Below, in pieces: positions 43,340-51,447 of a stretch of DNA of 64,000 nucleotides. The notes beneath the pieces were generated by a model. It made no database searches. It saw nothing but the letters and a program-made list of their open reading frames with translations, and was not told where the DNA came from. Both the position numbers and the translations under genes were made by a program. Source of the stretch: Deltaproteobacteria bacterium UBA2409 (lineage in GTDB: Bacteria > Bdellovibrionota_C > UBA2361 > DDRT01); the NCBI GenBank assembly GCA_002343185.1, contig DDRT01000001.1, positions 49,304 through 113,303 of the forward strand, written 5' to 3'. How positions within the stretch are numbered: the stretch's first letter is position 1; each line of letters begins with the position of its first letter.

Positions 43340-44995
43340 GTGTTTATCAAAGTCGCATTATTAGTCACTTTCTTAGCAGCTTCTAGTTTTGCTCAGAAGA
43401 TTGATATTGCAATTGTGCCTAATGTTACTGATTCTACAAAATTAATAATAAAATATAGACGAAACTACAATCGAGCAAAAATTTCCGATTTTTTAAAGAA
43501 AAATAGACTTACTAAAGATAGGCTCAACAGTAACCTTGAAGTCTTTAAGGTAGGTTATGGAAAAAAGCGAGATTCTATCCTCTCTAAAGTTCATTCTTTA
43601 TCTGATCAGATCGCGTTTGCTGAACTAAATAGGCGTCTCCCTCCAGGATTAATACCAAACGATCCAAGCTACGCAAATCAATGGTTTCATCCTAAAATAG
43701 GGGATGACAAAGCTTGGGATATTACATTTGGATCTTCAGAGATTATTATAGCAATTCTTGATACTGGAGTTGATTCAACACATCCTGATTTAGCAGCCAA
43801 TATAGTACCGGGTAGAAATATATTTGATGGAAATTCAAACACTAGCGATGTTTATGGACACGGAACTGCTGTTGCTGGAAATGCAGCTATGGTTGGAAAT
43901 AACTCGGTTGGTGGAGCAGGGGTATGTCCTGGTTGCAAAATAATGCCAATTAGAATCTCTGGCCCAGATGGATGGGCTAATTCAATTAATGCTTATTTAG
44001 GGCTAGAATATGCTGCTGATAATGGAGCAAGAGTTGCAAACATAAGTTATGAGTTTGGAACATCTTCGATCGTTCAGCTTGGTGCTGAGTATCTTATCTC
44101 TAAAGGTGGTGTAGTAACAGTTTCAGCAGGGAACTCTGGCCAGCTTGTAAATACAGCAAGTAGCGATAAACTTTTAACTGTTGGCTCAGTAAATTCCTCA
44201 GATATAAAAAGCTCCTGGTCAAACTATGGACCAGTCCTTGCCGTTATGGCGCCAGGGGAAGGAATGTACTTAACGAACAATGGTGGTGGTTATGGATCTT
44301 GGGCTGGTACATCTTTTTCTGCTCCAACAGTTGCAGGCGTAATTGGATTAATGTTTTCGATAAATCCTAATCTTACCCCACAAGAAGCAATGGATATAGT
44401 AAAGAACACTGCGATCGATCTCGGAACCACTGGATATGATAATACTTATGGGTGGGGAAGAGTGAATGCAGAGGCTGCTGTTTTAGCATCTATAGGTGCA
44501 CCAACTAATACTCCAACAGCTACTCCAACTAGAACTCCGACTAATACGCCCACCAGAACTCCAACTAATACCCCAACGTCTAGCTTTCCTACTAACACTC
44601 CGACTAATACTCCAACGATTGATCCAACTAACTCACCCACTCCAACTAATACTGCTAATTTACCAACAAGCACCCCGACTGTGATTGTCACTGCAACCCC
44701 TGCACCTTTAGTTAAAATAAAACCAAAAAATCCCATTCCTGGAAAAAGGGTAAGAATAGTAGTTCAAAACATAACTCTTCCAGCTACATTTGAAATTGGG
44801 TTAGGAAAATTAATCTGTGGAGATATTCAACTTAGTAGAGATAAAACTACATTCAGACTTCATCATAGAATTAAGCCTTCAAAACTATCTCTTAGACTTA
44901 ATGATTCAAAATTACTTTCGGTCAAGATTCTTCCTCAAGCAGTAAGGGCAGTAAGCTTGAGCAGATCATGCAAACTGCTTATGAGAGAATTTTAA
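43340..44995 (+). CDS. Secreted subtilase (S8) with long Thr-Pro linker
   Basis: 551 residues from GTG. Signal MFIKVALLVTFLAASSFA, propeptide, then the S8 domain with Asp in 'IIIAILDTGVDSTHPDL', His in 'VYGHGTAVAGN' and Ser in 'AGTSFSAPTVAGV'. The pair GVCPGCK matches GVCWSCK of the subtilase at 34119. A linker of about 65 residues rich in NTPT/RTPT repeats (about 388-455) leads to a basic beta-rich C-terminal domain of about 95 residues ending LSRSCKLLMREF. Predicted extracellular protease. The linker is encoded by tandem ACTCCNAC repeats on the DNA. Confidence 0.9.
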   Translation: MFIKVALLVTFLAASSFAQKIDIAIVPNVTDSTKLIIKYRRNYNRAKISDFLKKNRLTKDRLNSNLEVFKVGYGKKRDSILSKVHSLSDQIAFAELNRRLPPGLIPNDPSYANQWFHPKIGDDKAWDITFGSSEIIIAILDTGVDSTHPDLAANIVPGRNIFDGNSNTSDVYGHGTAVAGNAAMVGNNSVGGAGVCPGCKIMPIRISGPDGWANSINAYLGLEYAADNGARVANISYEFGTSSIVQLGAEYLISKGGVVTVSAGNSGQLVNTASSDKLLTVGSVNSSDIKSSWSNYGPVLAVMAPGEGMYLTNNGGGYGSWAGTSFSAPTVAGVIGLMFSINPNLTPQEAMDIVKNTAIDLGTTGYDNTYGWGRVNAEAAVLASIGAPTNTPTATPTRTPTNTPTRTPTNTPTSSFPTNTPTNTPTIDPTNSPTPTNTANLPTSTPTVIVTATPAPLVKIKPKNPIPGKRVRIVVQNITLPATFEIGLGKLICGDIQLSRDKTTFRLHHRIKPSKLSLRLNDSKLLSVKILPQAVRAVSLSRSCKLLMREF

Positions 44996-45103
44996 AGCAT
45001 TTTTCTTCTATACGACTTTAAACATAGCTCTCTTGTTTTTTATCAAATTATAGCATTTCTTCTATTTATTTTATATATAGAAAAATTATAGAATCATGGG
45101 TCT

Positions 45104-46327
45104 ATGGTGAAGATCCTTTTTATCGATATGAACTCATTCTTTGCAAGTGTTGAGCAGCAGGAAAGGCCTGAATGCAGAGATAAGCCCATTCTAGTAGCTC
45201 CCCTTCTAACTGACTCAACCTGCGCAATCAGCGCTTCCTATGAAGCAAGGGCTTTTGGAATAAAAACAGGAACCTCTGTTAGGGATGCTAAAACTCTCTG
45301 CCCTGAAGTTATAGTTATTCCAGCAGATCCAAAGAAATATGTTCTCTATCATAAAAAGATCATTGAAGTGCTGGATCATTATTTTTCAACTGTTCATGTG
45401 CTTTCAGTTGATGAGATGGCCTGCGTACTAGGGCACCGTCACCAAACAAAAGATACTGCATCAGCTTTGGCACTAAAAATTAAAGCTCATATTAAAGAGT
45501 ATCTTGGCTTTTATTTGCGCTCCTCTATTGGGATTGGTCCAAATATTTTTCTTTCAAAAGTTGCCTCTGATATTGAAAAGCCTGATGGATTAACTGTTTT
45601 TGGCAGTAGCTACTGGTTTACACTTTTTAAACTAAAGCTAACCGATCTTCCTGGAATCGCTTCAAGAACAGAAGCAAGGCTTAATAGCTGTAATATATAC
45701 ACAGTAGAGGATCTTTGGAGAGCAAGACCACATGAGCTACGTGCAGCTTGGGGAAGTGTAGTCGGAGAGCGCTGGTACTATATGCTAAGAGGCTCTCTTG
45801 AAGTTGATTATGGAATGCATACAAGCGATATTAAAAAATCTGTTGGACATTCACATGTACTTGCTCCTAATCTAAGAAATAAAGAAGGGGTAGAGGAAGT
45901 TTTACTTAAACTTACTTCTAAAGCACTTAAAAGACTTAGAAGTTATAACCAGGAAGCTTCAAGACTTTATCTTTCTATCACATATCGCCATACAAAAGAC
46001 TTAAGTAAAAAATACAAATGGCGCATTGATAAAAAACAAAATGTAGTAACAAATGATGATCTTTTTTGGCTCCCTTTAGTAAGTGGCTGGAGCAAAGAAG
46101 CCCCTGAGCGCTCTTGGTTTGTCCCTATCAAAGCAGCTATCTGCTTTTCAGAGCTCACTTCATCGTCAAAACATCAAATTGGGCTATTTCAAGATCGAAG
46201 AAAATATATCGACTTATTTCATAAAATAGACAAGATAAATCAGGCTTATGGGACTAAAGTCGAGATTGCAAGTGTTTTTAAAAATACCCAAGCTCCTTTT
46301 AGGATCTCTTTTGGAAAGCCAGGTTAG
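45104..46327 (+). CDS. Y-family DNA polymerase (DinB/ImuB-UmuC type)
   Basis: 407 residues. Catalytic signature 'LFIDMNSFFASVEQQERPEC' (first metal-binding Asp) and 'VHVLSVDEMACVLG' (the S-V-D-E motif with the other two acids), then 'SIGIGPNIFLSKVASDIEKP', the helix-hairpin-helix 'LTDLPGIASRTEARLNS', and a little-finger domain. It would copy past DNA lesions at low fidelity. It stands alone between secreted-protein genes. I saw no LexA-like box upstream. Which subtype it is I leave open. Confidence 0.9.
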   Translation: MVKILFIDMNSFFASVEQQERPECRDKPILVAPLLTDSTCAISASYEARAFGIKTGTSVRDAKTLCPEVIVIPADPKKYVLYHKKIIEVLDHYFSTVHVLSVDEMACVLGHRHQTKDTASALALKIKAHIKEYLGFYLRSSIGIGPNIFLSKVASDIEKPDGLTVFGSSYWFTLFKLKLTDLPGIASRTEARLNSCNIYTVEDLWRARPHELRAAWGSVVGERWYYMLRGSLEVDYGMHTSDIKKSVGHSHVLAPNLRNKEGVEEVLLKLTSKALKRLRSYNQEASRLYLSITYRHTKDLSKKYKWRIDKKQNVVTNDDLFWLPLVSGWSKEAPERSWFVPIKAAICFSELTSSSKHQIGLFQDRRKYIDLFHKIDKINQAYGTKVEIASVFKNTQAPFRISFGKPG

Positions 46328-46373
46328 TGGGGAAAGTAATTTGTTGAACTATATTTTATGATACAATCACAGT

Positions 46374-47804
46374 ATGCACTTTGTAATCCTATTGCTACTT
46401 CTACCTTTAAGTGCGTTAGGAATAACTTTTGAGCAGGTAGCAGCAGTTGCGCTAGGTTCTGGAACAATCTCATGGAGCAGTCCAGCAGTGGATGATCTAA
46501 ACGATGATGGTATTCTTGATGCTGTAGTCGGTCTATCTGAAGGGATGGTAGTAGCTGTCTCTTCAGACGGTAGCATTCTTTGGAAAAGGCGAATAACCAA
46601 GAATAGATGTGCAAAAGCAAAAAACTACAATGAATGGGATAAATACAACGATCTCTTATCTACTCCCACAATAGCGAACCTCACAGGAGGTCAGAAAAAG
46701 ACCATAATAGTAGGCTACGGTGGTCTTTATCACAAAGAATGCGATGGTGGCGTGGTAGCACTTAATGGAAAAAATGGGGATATAGAGTGGAAATTCTCCA
46801 CGAAGGCTTGGGCAAAAAAAACGAAAACCTGGGCAGAAAAACATGGTGTCGTATCAACTCCAGCTGTTAAAGATGTAGATGGAGATGGGAAAAAAGAGAT
46901 TGGATTTGGGAGTCTAAATAGACATGTTTTTATTCTAAACTATGATGGAAGCGTAAGACGTGTATATCACACAGCAGACACAGTATTTTCTTCCCCGATA
47001 TTTACTCAAGGAGGGAAAATCATCTTTGGGAGCGACATCACTGCCAATAAAATGCTAAAACCAAAAACCAAAAATGGAGGGATTCTTAGTTTAATGGAAA
47101 CCTCTCAACGTACTGGTACAATCCCATTTCGATCTGAACTGATTGCAAGCTTATATGTTGATCAGGTTATACACTCAAGTCCTGTTATTGGAGATGTAGA
47201 TATAACTTCCGATGGAAACGGAGTAATTTTTGGAAGTGGCTGCTATTTCCCAGAGAGAAATTATTACAAACGTGGAAATTGGATTAAAGTTGTAAAAGCA
47301 AACACTTTAGAAGAGTTACATACACTCCCGATAAATCAATGTATGAGTCAGACACCAGCAGTTGGAGACTTAAACGGTGACGGAGTTTTAGATATTGTTG
47401 GTGGAACTTTTTACCCAGAATCATACCAGGTAAAATCCCAAGGTATCGCTTATACGGTCAAAGATGGTACTCCAAAAGTTCTTTGGAGTAAAAGAATAAG
47501 GGACCCAGCAATATTTCAATCTCCAGTAATTCTAAATGGAGAAAGTCCTGTGGTTTTGTTTCCACATTCAGGAGGAGCTTTGGTAATTGATGGAAAAACT
47601 GGCAATAAATTGCCTCCGCTCTATACCAAGATGAGCTCTAAGAGTAACTTAGCAATCGGTGATATAAACGGAGATCTTGTTCCAGATCTTGTTGTAGCTG
47701 GGAACTTTAAGGGCTACTCAGGTAAAGCATTGATTAAGTTTTACATAGGAAAAAGTGATAAGAATTTCTCCTTTGAGCGACACGGTAACTGGAGAACTAA
47801 TTAG
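46374..47804 (+). CDS. Secreted FG-GAP/PQQ-like propeller protein
   Basis: 476 residues. Signal MHFVILLLLLPLSALG, then propeller repeats: 'PAVDDLNDDGILDAVVG', 'AVKDVDGDGKKEIGFG', 'PAVGDLNGDGVLDIVGG' and 'AIGDINGDLVPDLVVAG', each with a Ca-binding D-x-D/N-G-D loop, mixed with PQQ-like blades ('GGVVALNGKNGDIEWKF'). It is a free-standing relative of the propeller inserted in the two flagellins and may bind glycans or surfaces. No catalytic site seen. Confidence 0.82.
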   Translation: MHFVILLLLLPLSALGITFEQVAAVALGSGTISWSSPAVDDLNDDGILDAVVGLSEGMVVAVSSDGSILWKRRITKNRCAKAKNYNEWDKYNDLLSTPTIANLTGGQKKTIIVGYGGLYHKECDGGVVALNGKNGDIEWKFSTKAWAKKTKTWAEKHGVVSTPAVKDVDGDGKKEIGFGSLNRHVFILNYDGSVRRVYHTADTVFSSPIFTQGGKIIFGSDITANKMLKPKTKNGGILSLMETSQRTGTIPFRSELIASLYVDQVIHSSPVIGDVDITSDGNGVIFGSGCYFPERNYYKRGNWIKVVKANTLEELHTLPINQCMSQTPAVGDLNGDGVLDIVGGTFYPESYQVKSQGIAYTVKDGTPKVLWSKRIRDPAIFQSPVILNGESPVVLFPHSGGALVIDGKTGNKLPPLYTKMSSKSNLAIGDINGDLVPDLVVAGNFKGYSGKALIKFYIGKSDKNFSFERHGNWRTN

Positions 47805-48307
47805 CCTCAGTCGGAAAGACAGGTTAGCTTACAGTATGGGGGTGTTAAGTTTTGGGAGGACTATAGCATCTCTCATAATTCCTGATCAGTGTTCAATGCG
47901 AATGTTTGGCACTGCGAGAGGATTTCCTTGCCTGGACTGGTTTTCTCGTCCTCCATAGCTTTAGCGAAGGAGGAAACCAGTCCTAAGCAAAGGTCAGGCT
48001 AAAGCCAGACCAGGCAAGTGACTTTTTAGTGATCGGGAATTACGAGAGATGCTCTATGCCTGGTCAAGAATCTGTAGTGCGCGCCAGGGGACGGAACAAC
48101 AATAGGGTGCTCTAACCCACAACACTTCTAAAACTATCCATCAGAAACTACTAGTAAAAATAACTACTTACTAATCAGAAAATTTCATAACTATTTAGCT
48201 TCATAGACTTTAGGTGAAGCAACCAGGACTCGACAGGTGATATGAGAAGTAGGTTCTTTAGTGTGCCCTAAAGAATCAGAGGTTTTTTAAAGAGGTTTTT
48301 AAGCGAA
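47805..48307. other. Gene-free region with a palindromic element
   Basis: No open frame of interest. Bases 47865-48053 form a nested palindrome (separate entry). Between 48054 and 48307 I see only AT-rich sequence, ending in the leader of the beta-helix gene. Confidence 0.75.
47865..48053. mobile_element. MITE-like nested palindrome
   Basis: Terminal arms of 24 bp (47865-47888 and 48030-48053) pair with two mismatches: AGCATCTCTC...GATCA at the left, TGATC...GAGAGATGCT at the right. Inside are a second pair, CTTGCCTGG.CTGG against CCAG.CCAGGCAAG, and a hairpin from GGACTGG to CCAGTCC (47934-47983). The segment AACCAGTCCTAAGCAAAGG, continuing TCA (47975-47996), recurs with one change at 58291-58312. 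No transposase is encoded, so it is at most a non-autonomous element. Confidence 0.65.
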
Positions 48308-51265
48308 GTGAGAAGTATCGTTAGCATACTGCTACTAACATCCTTAGCCCTGTCTCAATCAACGTATTACGTCTCTCCTAGCGGAAATGACACAAATCCT
48401 GGCACTTTAAATCAACCATTTAGAACATTTGAACGAGCAAGAGATGCATCAAGAACTACAAGCTCAAGCACTGTTATTGTTCGTGGGGGAGAGTACGAAT
48501 TTTTGGCACCTTTTGAGCTAACGGGCTTAGACTCAGGAAATGCTTCTTCTCCAAGAGTATGGAAAAACTATCCAGGTGAAACTCCAACTCTTAGAGGAAG
48601 TAAATGTTTTACTTCAATGACAAGCTTAGGAAGTAATAAATATAAAGGCACACTTACCGGAGCTCCTACTCCGGTTGAGTTTTTGTACTTTAACGATCAA
48701 AGACTTTATCCTGCTAGAGCTCCAAATTGGCAAATGCCAAATTATTCTCAGCTTGATCCATATTTAGGAAGTTTTTATTTTGTTGATACAGCTCAAGCGC
48801 CTTCAAGAAATACTCTTAAATACTCATCAGCAGATTCAACAATAATAAATACTCTTGCAGGCAAAAGTGGACTATCCATTTATGTAGACACATTTTCAGG
48901 GCTTTGGGGGTGGAGATACACTCAACCAATTGTTTCAATAAATACATCTACTAGAACAATTACCTTAGAAAATAACGTTGGGGCTGATATAAAATCAGGA
49001 AATAGATTCTGGATTCAAGGTGCTCCTGAGCTGTTATCAGTTGGTGAATTTTATCACAACCAAAGCACAAACGAATTTACAGTTCACCTTCCACAAACAC
49101 TCGAAGCAAGTGATAAGGTATGCGTTCCTGTTGCTGATATCATTGTTCAAAGTGCTGCAAGCAATTTAATTTGGAAAGGTTTTACAATGAAACAGTATGT
49201 ATCAACTGCTTTTAATGTAAAATCGAGTGCAAGTAATATAAACTTTAATGGCAATATCGTTAAACATGGCAAACATGGGTTTAGAACAGATTACTCTATT
49301 TCAAAGAATCTAACAGTTACAAACAATCATTTCTTCGATCTTGAAGGTGGAAATGCGGTTGCAGTTCTTGGAGGTATGTTTGTTAAAAATCTTGCTAATA
49401 GTGGGAATATCATCTCTAACAATTTAATTCACAACATTGACATTTACAGAGCTGGCGCAGGGGCTGGTGCGTTAATCGACAAAGAAGAAGTTGGTGTAGT
49501 TTTTACTAATAACGAGATGTTTAAAACCGGAAGGCATGGACTTATCTTTGAAGGAAATGATCACTTTATTGGGTTTAATAGAATCTCTGAAGCAGGACAG
49601 ATCTGGGTTGATGCTTCTCCTATAAATACTGGAGGAAGAAGCATGATTCGAAGAGGTACAGTAATTCAAAATAACTACCTTTTTGAGCCTGGTGGTTATG
49701 TTCAAACAGGTCATGGTCAGTGGGAATTAAAGAGGGCTGGATTTTCAACTTCTGTTTTCCATGTCCCTAATATCACCTTAATGATAGACGACTGGGCCTC
49801 TGGTGTCACAATTGAAGGAAACGTTCTTGAAAACGCAAATGGCGTCTGCCTCTCAAATCACGGGGGGCGCGATAATATAATTAGAAAAAATGTTTTTTAT
49901 AACTGTGTAGCTGGGATTACAATGGATGAGCCCCTTTTAACTGCGGGCACTTTTTTTGCCCCATACTGGCCACTAATGTGGGAAGAGCTTCAAAATCTAG
50001 AAGCTAATGGCTACAACAGAACCCTTTATTATCAAGCATATCCTGAGCTAAGCACAGTTCCTGAGAATCCAGGCCAAGGAGAGGCGATGGTAAATCTTCT
50101 AATAGAAAAAAATATATTCGATAAAAATCATAGGCCATATAAAGATCATAGAGGTGGAGCAAATTTAAATTTTAGAAATAATCTTTTTAAAGCTAGTTGG
50201 AGAAATTTTGTAGCCCTTAGAGAGGCTCCAAATTCAGGATCGTATGTCGATTTGAACCTAACTCAGTGGAGAGGTATAGGTAGAGATCTAAATAGTACAG
50301 AGATAGCTTCTACGGCTCCATTATTTGTTAACCCTGGAACTGATTATTCCTTCCATCCAGATACAATCGCTGATGATTTAGGATTTACTGCGCCTGATAT
50401 CTCACAAATGGGGGTAAATCCGATTCTTCCACCTGCTCCATCAATCTCAACCTCAGTAAGTCAGGTAACAACAAAACAAATACCAATTTCAGTTAATACA
50501 AATTCATCAGACCCATTATTTCCTGTAACTTTAGTTCAGTATCAAATTAGAGAATCAACAGGAGCAAATATTACAAGCTGGGCTAATCTTGCTTCCCTAT
50601 CTACCTCTGTTGGAAGCTCTTTAATGGAGTACGGAAAATCGTACAAAGTATGCGCTAGGCAAAAAAATGATGCCCCAAATTTAAAGCGTCTACCTGAAGA
50701 TGAATTATTTACGCTAGGTAACTGTACTACAAACGTATATCTTGCAGCACCTACTCCAACTCCTACAAATACTCCTACAAGAACTCCAACTGCAACTCCA
50801 ACTCCCACAAGAACTCCTACTTTTACTCCAACTGCAACAGCTACTGCTACATCAACTCCAACTAGTACTCCAACTTCAACTCCAACTCAGGTAGATCCTG
50901 GATCGAGTAATCCAACTGCTACTCCAACTTTTACCCCTACTCAAAATAACGATAATAGAAACTTTGAGCCGACCCCTACTAGAACACCAAAACCTAGAAA
51001 GAAACCTAGAGTATCTTCAGCCAATGTTATAGGTGATAGCATTACACTTGTGGCTACTTCTTCAACTGGATATATCGAAGCTTATTTAGATGATGAGCTT
51101 GTAAAAACTTCATTTAAGAAGAAGATGAAGCTTAAGCTTAAAAGGCTAAATCGTGGAAAGCGTTTTTTAACATTCCTAAGCAAAACCCCAAATGGCAAAA
51201 TATTTACTACAAGATTAGTACTTAGAGTTCGTCTTACCGGAATAAATATTAGATACTTAAATTAG
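48308..51265 (+). CDS. Secreted right-handed beta-helix protein 2 with Thr-Pro linker
   Basis: 985 residues from GTG. Signal MRSIVSILLLTSLALS, then 'TYYVSPSGNDTNPGTLNQPF' and 'ERARDASRTT', the same entry motif as the beta-helix protein at 37700. Extended rungs follow ('NNHFFDLEGGNAVAVLGG', 'VTIEGNVLENANGVCLSNHG'). After about residue 715 comes a fibronectin-like stretch, a Thr-Pro linker (about 830-890) and a Lys/Arg-rich beta domain of about 90 residues. Probably a polysaccharide-binding or -degrading exoprotein. It is larger than its paralogue mainly through the C-terminal additions. Confidence 0.85.
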   Translation: MRSIVSILLLTSLALSQSTYYVSPSGNDTNPGTLNQPFRTFERARDASRTTSSSTVIVRGGEYEFLAPFELTGLDSGNASSPRVWKNYPGETPTLRGSKCFTSMTSLGSNKYKGTLTGAPTPVEFLYFNDQRLYPARAPNWQMPNYSQLDPYLGSFYFVDTAQAPSRNTLKYSSADSTIINTLAGKSGLSIYVDTFSGLWGWRYTQPIVSINTSTRTITLENNVGADIKSGNRFWIQGAPELLSVGEFYHNQSTNEFTVHLPQTLEASDKVCVPVADIIVQSAASNLIWKGFTMKQYVSTAFNVKSSASNINFNGNIVKHGKHGFRTDYSISKNLTVTNNHFFDLEGGNAVAVLGGMFVKNLANSGNIISNNLIHNIDIYRAGAGAGALIDKEEVGVVFTNNEMFKTGRHGLIFEGNDHFIGFNRISEAGQIWVDASPINTGGRSMIRRGTVIQNNYLFEPGGYVQTGHGQWELKRAGFSTSVFHVPNITLMIDDWASGVTIEGNVLENANGVCLSNHGGRDNIIRKNVFYNCVAGITMDEPLLTAGTFFAPYWPLMWEELQNLEANGYNRTLYYQAYPELSTVPENPGQGEAMVNLLIEKNIFDKNHRPYKDHRGGANLNFRNNLFKASWRNFVALREAPNSGSYVDLNLTQWRGIGRDLNSTEIASTAPLFVNPGTDYSFHPDTIADDLGFTAPDISQMGVNPILPPAPSISTSVSQVTTKQIPISVNTNSSDPLFPVTLVQYQIRESTGANITSWANLASLSTSVGSSLMEYGKSYKVCARQKNDAPNLKRLPEDELFTLGNCTTNVYLAAPTPTPTNTPTRTPTATPTPTRTPTFTPTATATATSTPTSTPTSTPTQVDPGSSNPTATPTFTPTQNNDNRNFEPTPTRTPKPRKKPRVSSANVIGDSITLVATSSTGYIEAYLDDELVKTSFKKKMKLKLKRLNRGKRFLTFLSKTPNGKIFTTRLVLRVRLTGINIRYLN

Positions 51266-51305
51266 AAGACTGTAATACAAAGTGTGTGTATTAATTCAAA
51301 TAATT

Positions 51306-51398
51306 TTTAACACGAAGGAGGAAAGGACTCGAAGGTTTTGATTAGAGCCACTTAGGAGAATATATATTCCTTCGCGACCTTCTGTCCTTCGTGTTAAA
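51306..51398. terminator. Inverted repeat between converging genes
   Basis: Arms TTTAACACGAAGGA (51306-51319) and TCCTTCGTGTTAAA (51385-51398) pair perfectly around a 65-nt, partly self-pairing loop. It sits between the beta-helix gene and flagellin 2, which converge, and has T/A runs at both outer ends, so a bidirectional terminator is plausible. The ACGAAGGA style is also that of widespread intergenic repeats. Confidence 0.55.
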
Positions 51399-51447
51399 CA
51401 AATAGTTTTAGTCTCTTACACAGTTTAAGTGGCGACCCCTAAATTAA

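Noticed and set aside
44505..44670. Regular ACTCCNAC repeats that look like a CRISPR or minisatellite
   Set aside because: They encode the NTPT/RTPT linker in frame, have no spacer structure and no cas genes. The same applies to 50755-50890.
44446..44736. Antisense open frame rich in VGVLVG repeats
   Set aside because: It is the complement of the Thr-Pro linker codons of the subtilase gene; low-complexity artefact. The same holds for the antisense frame at 50542-50808.
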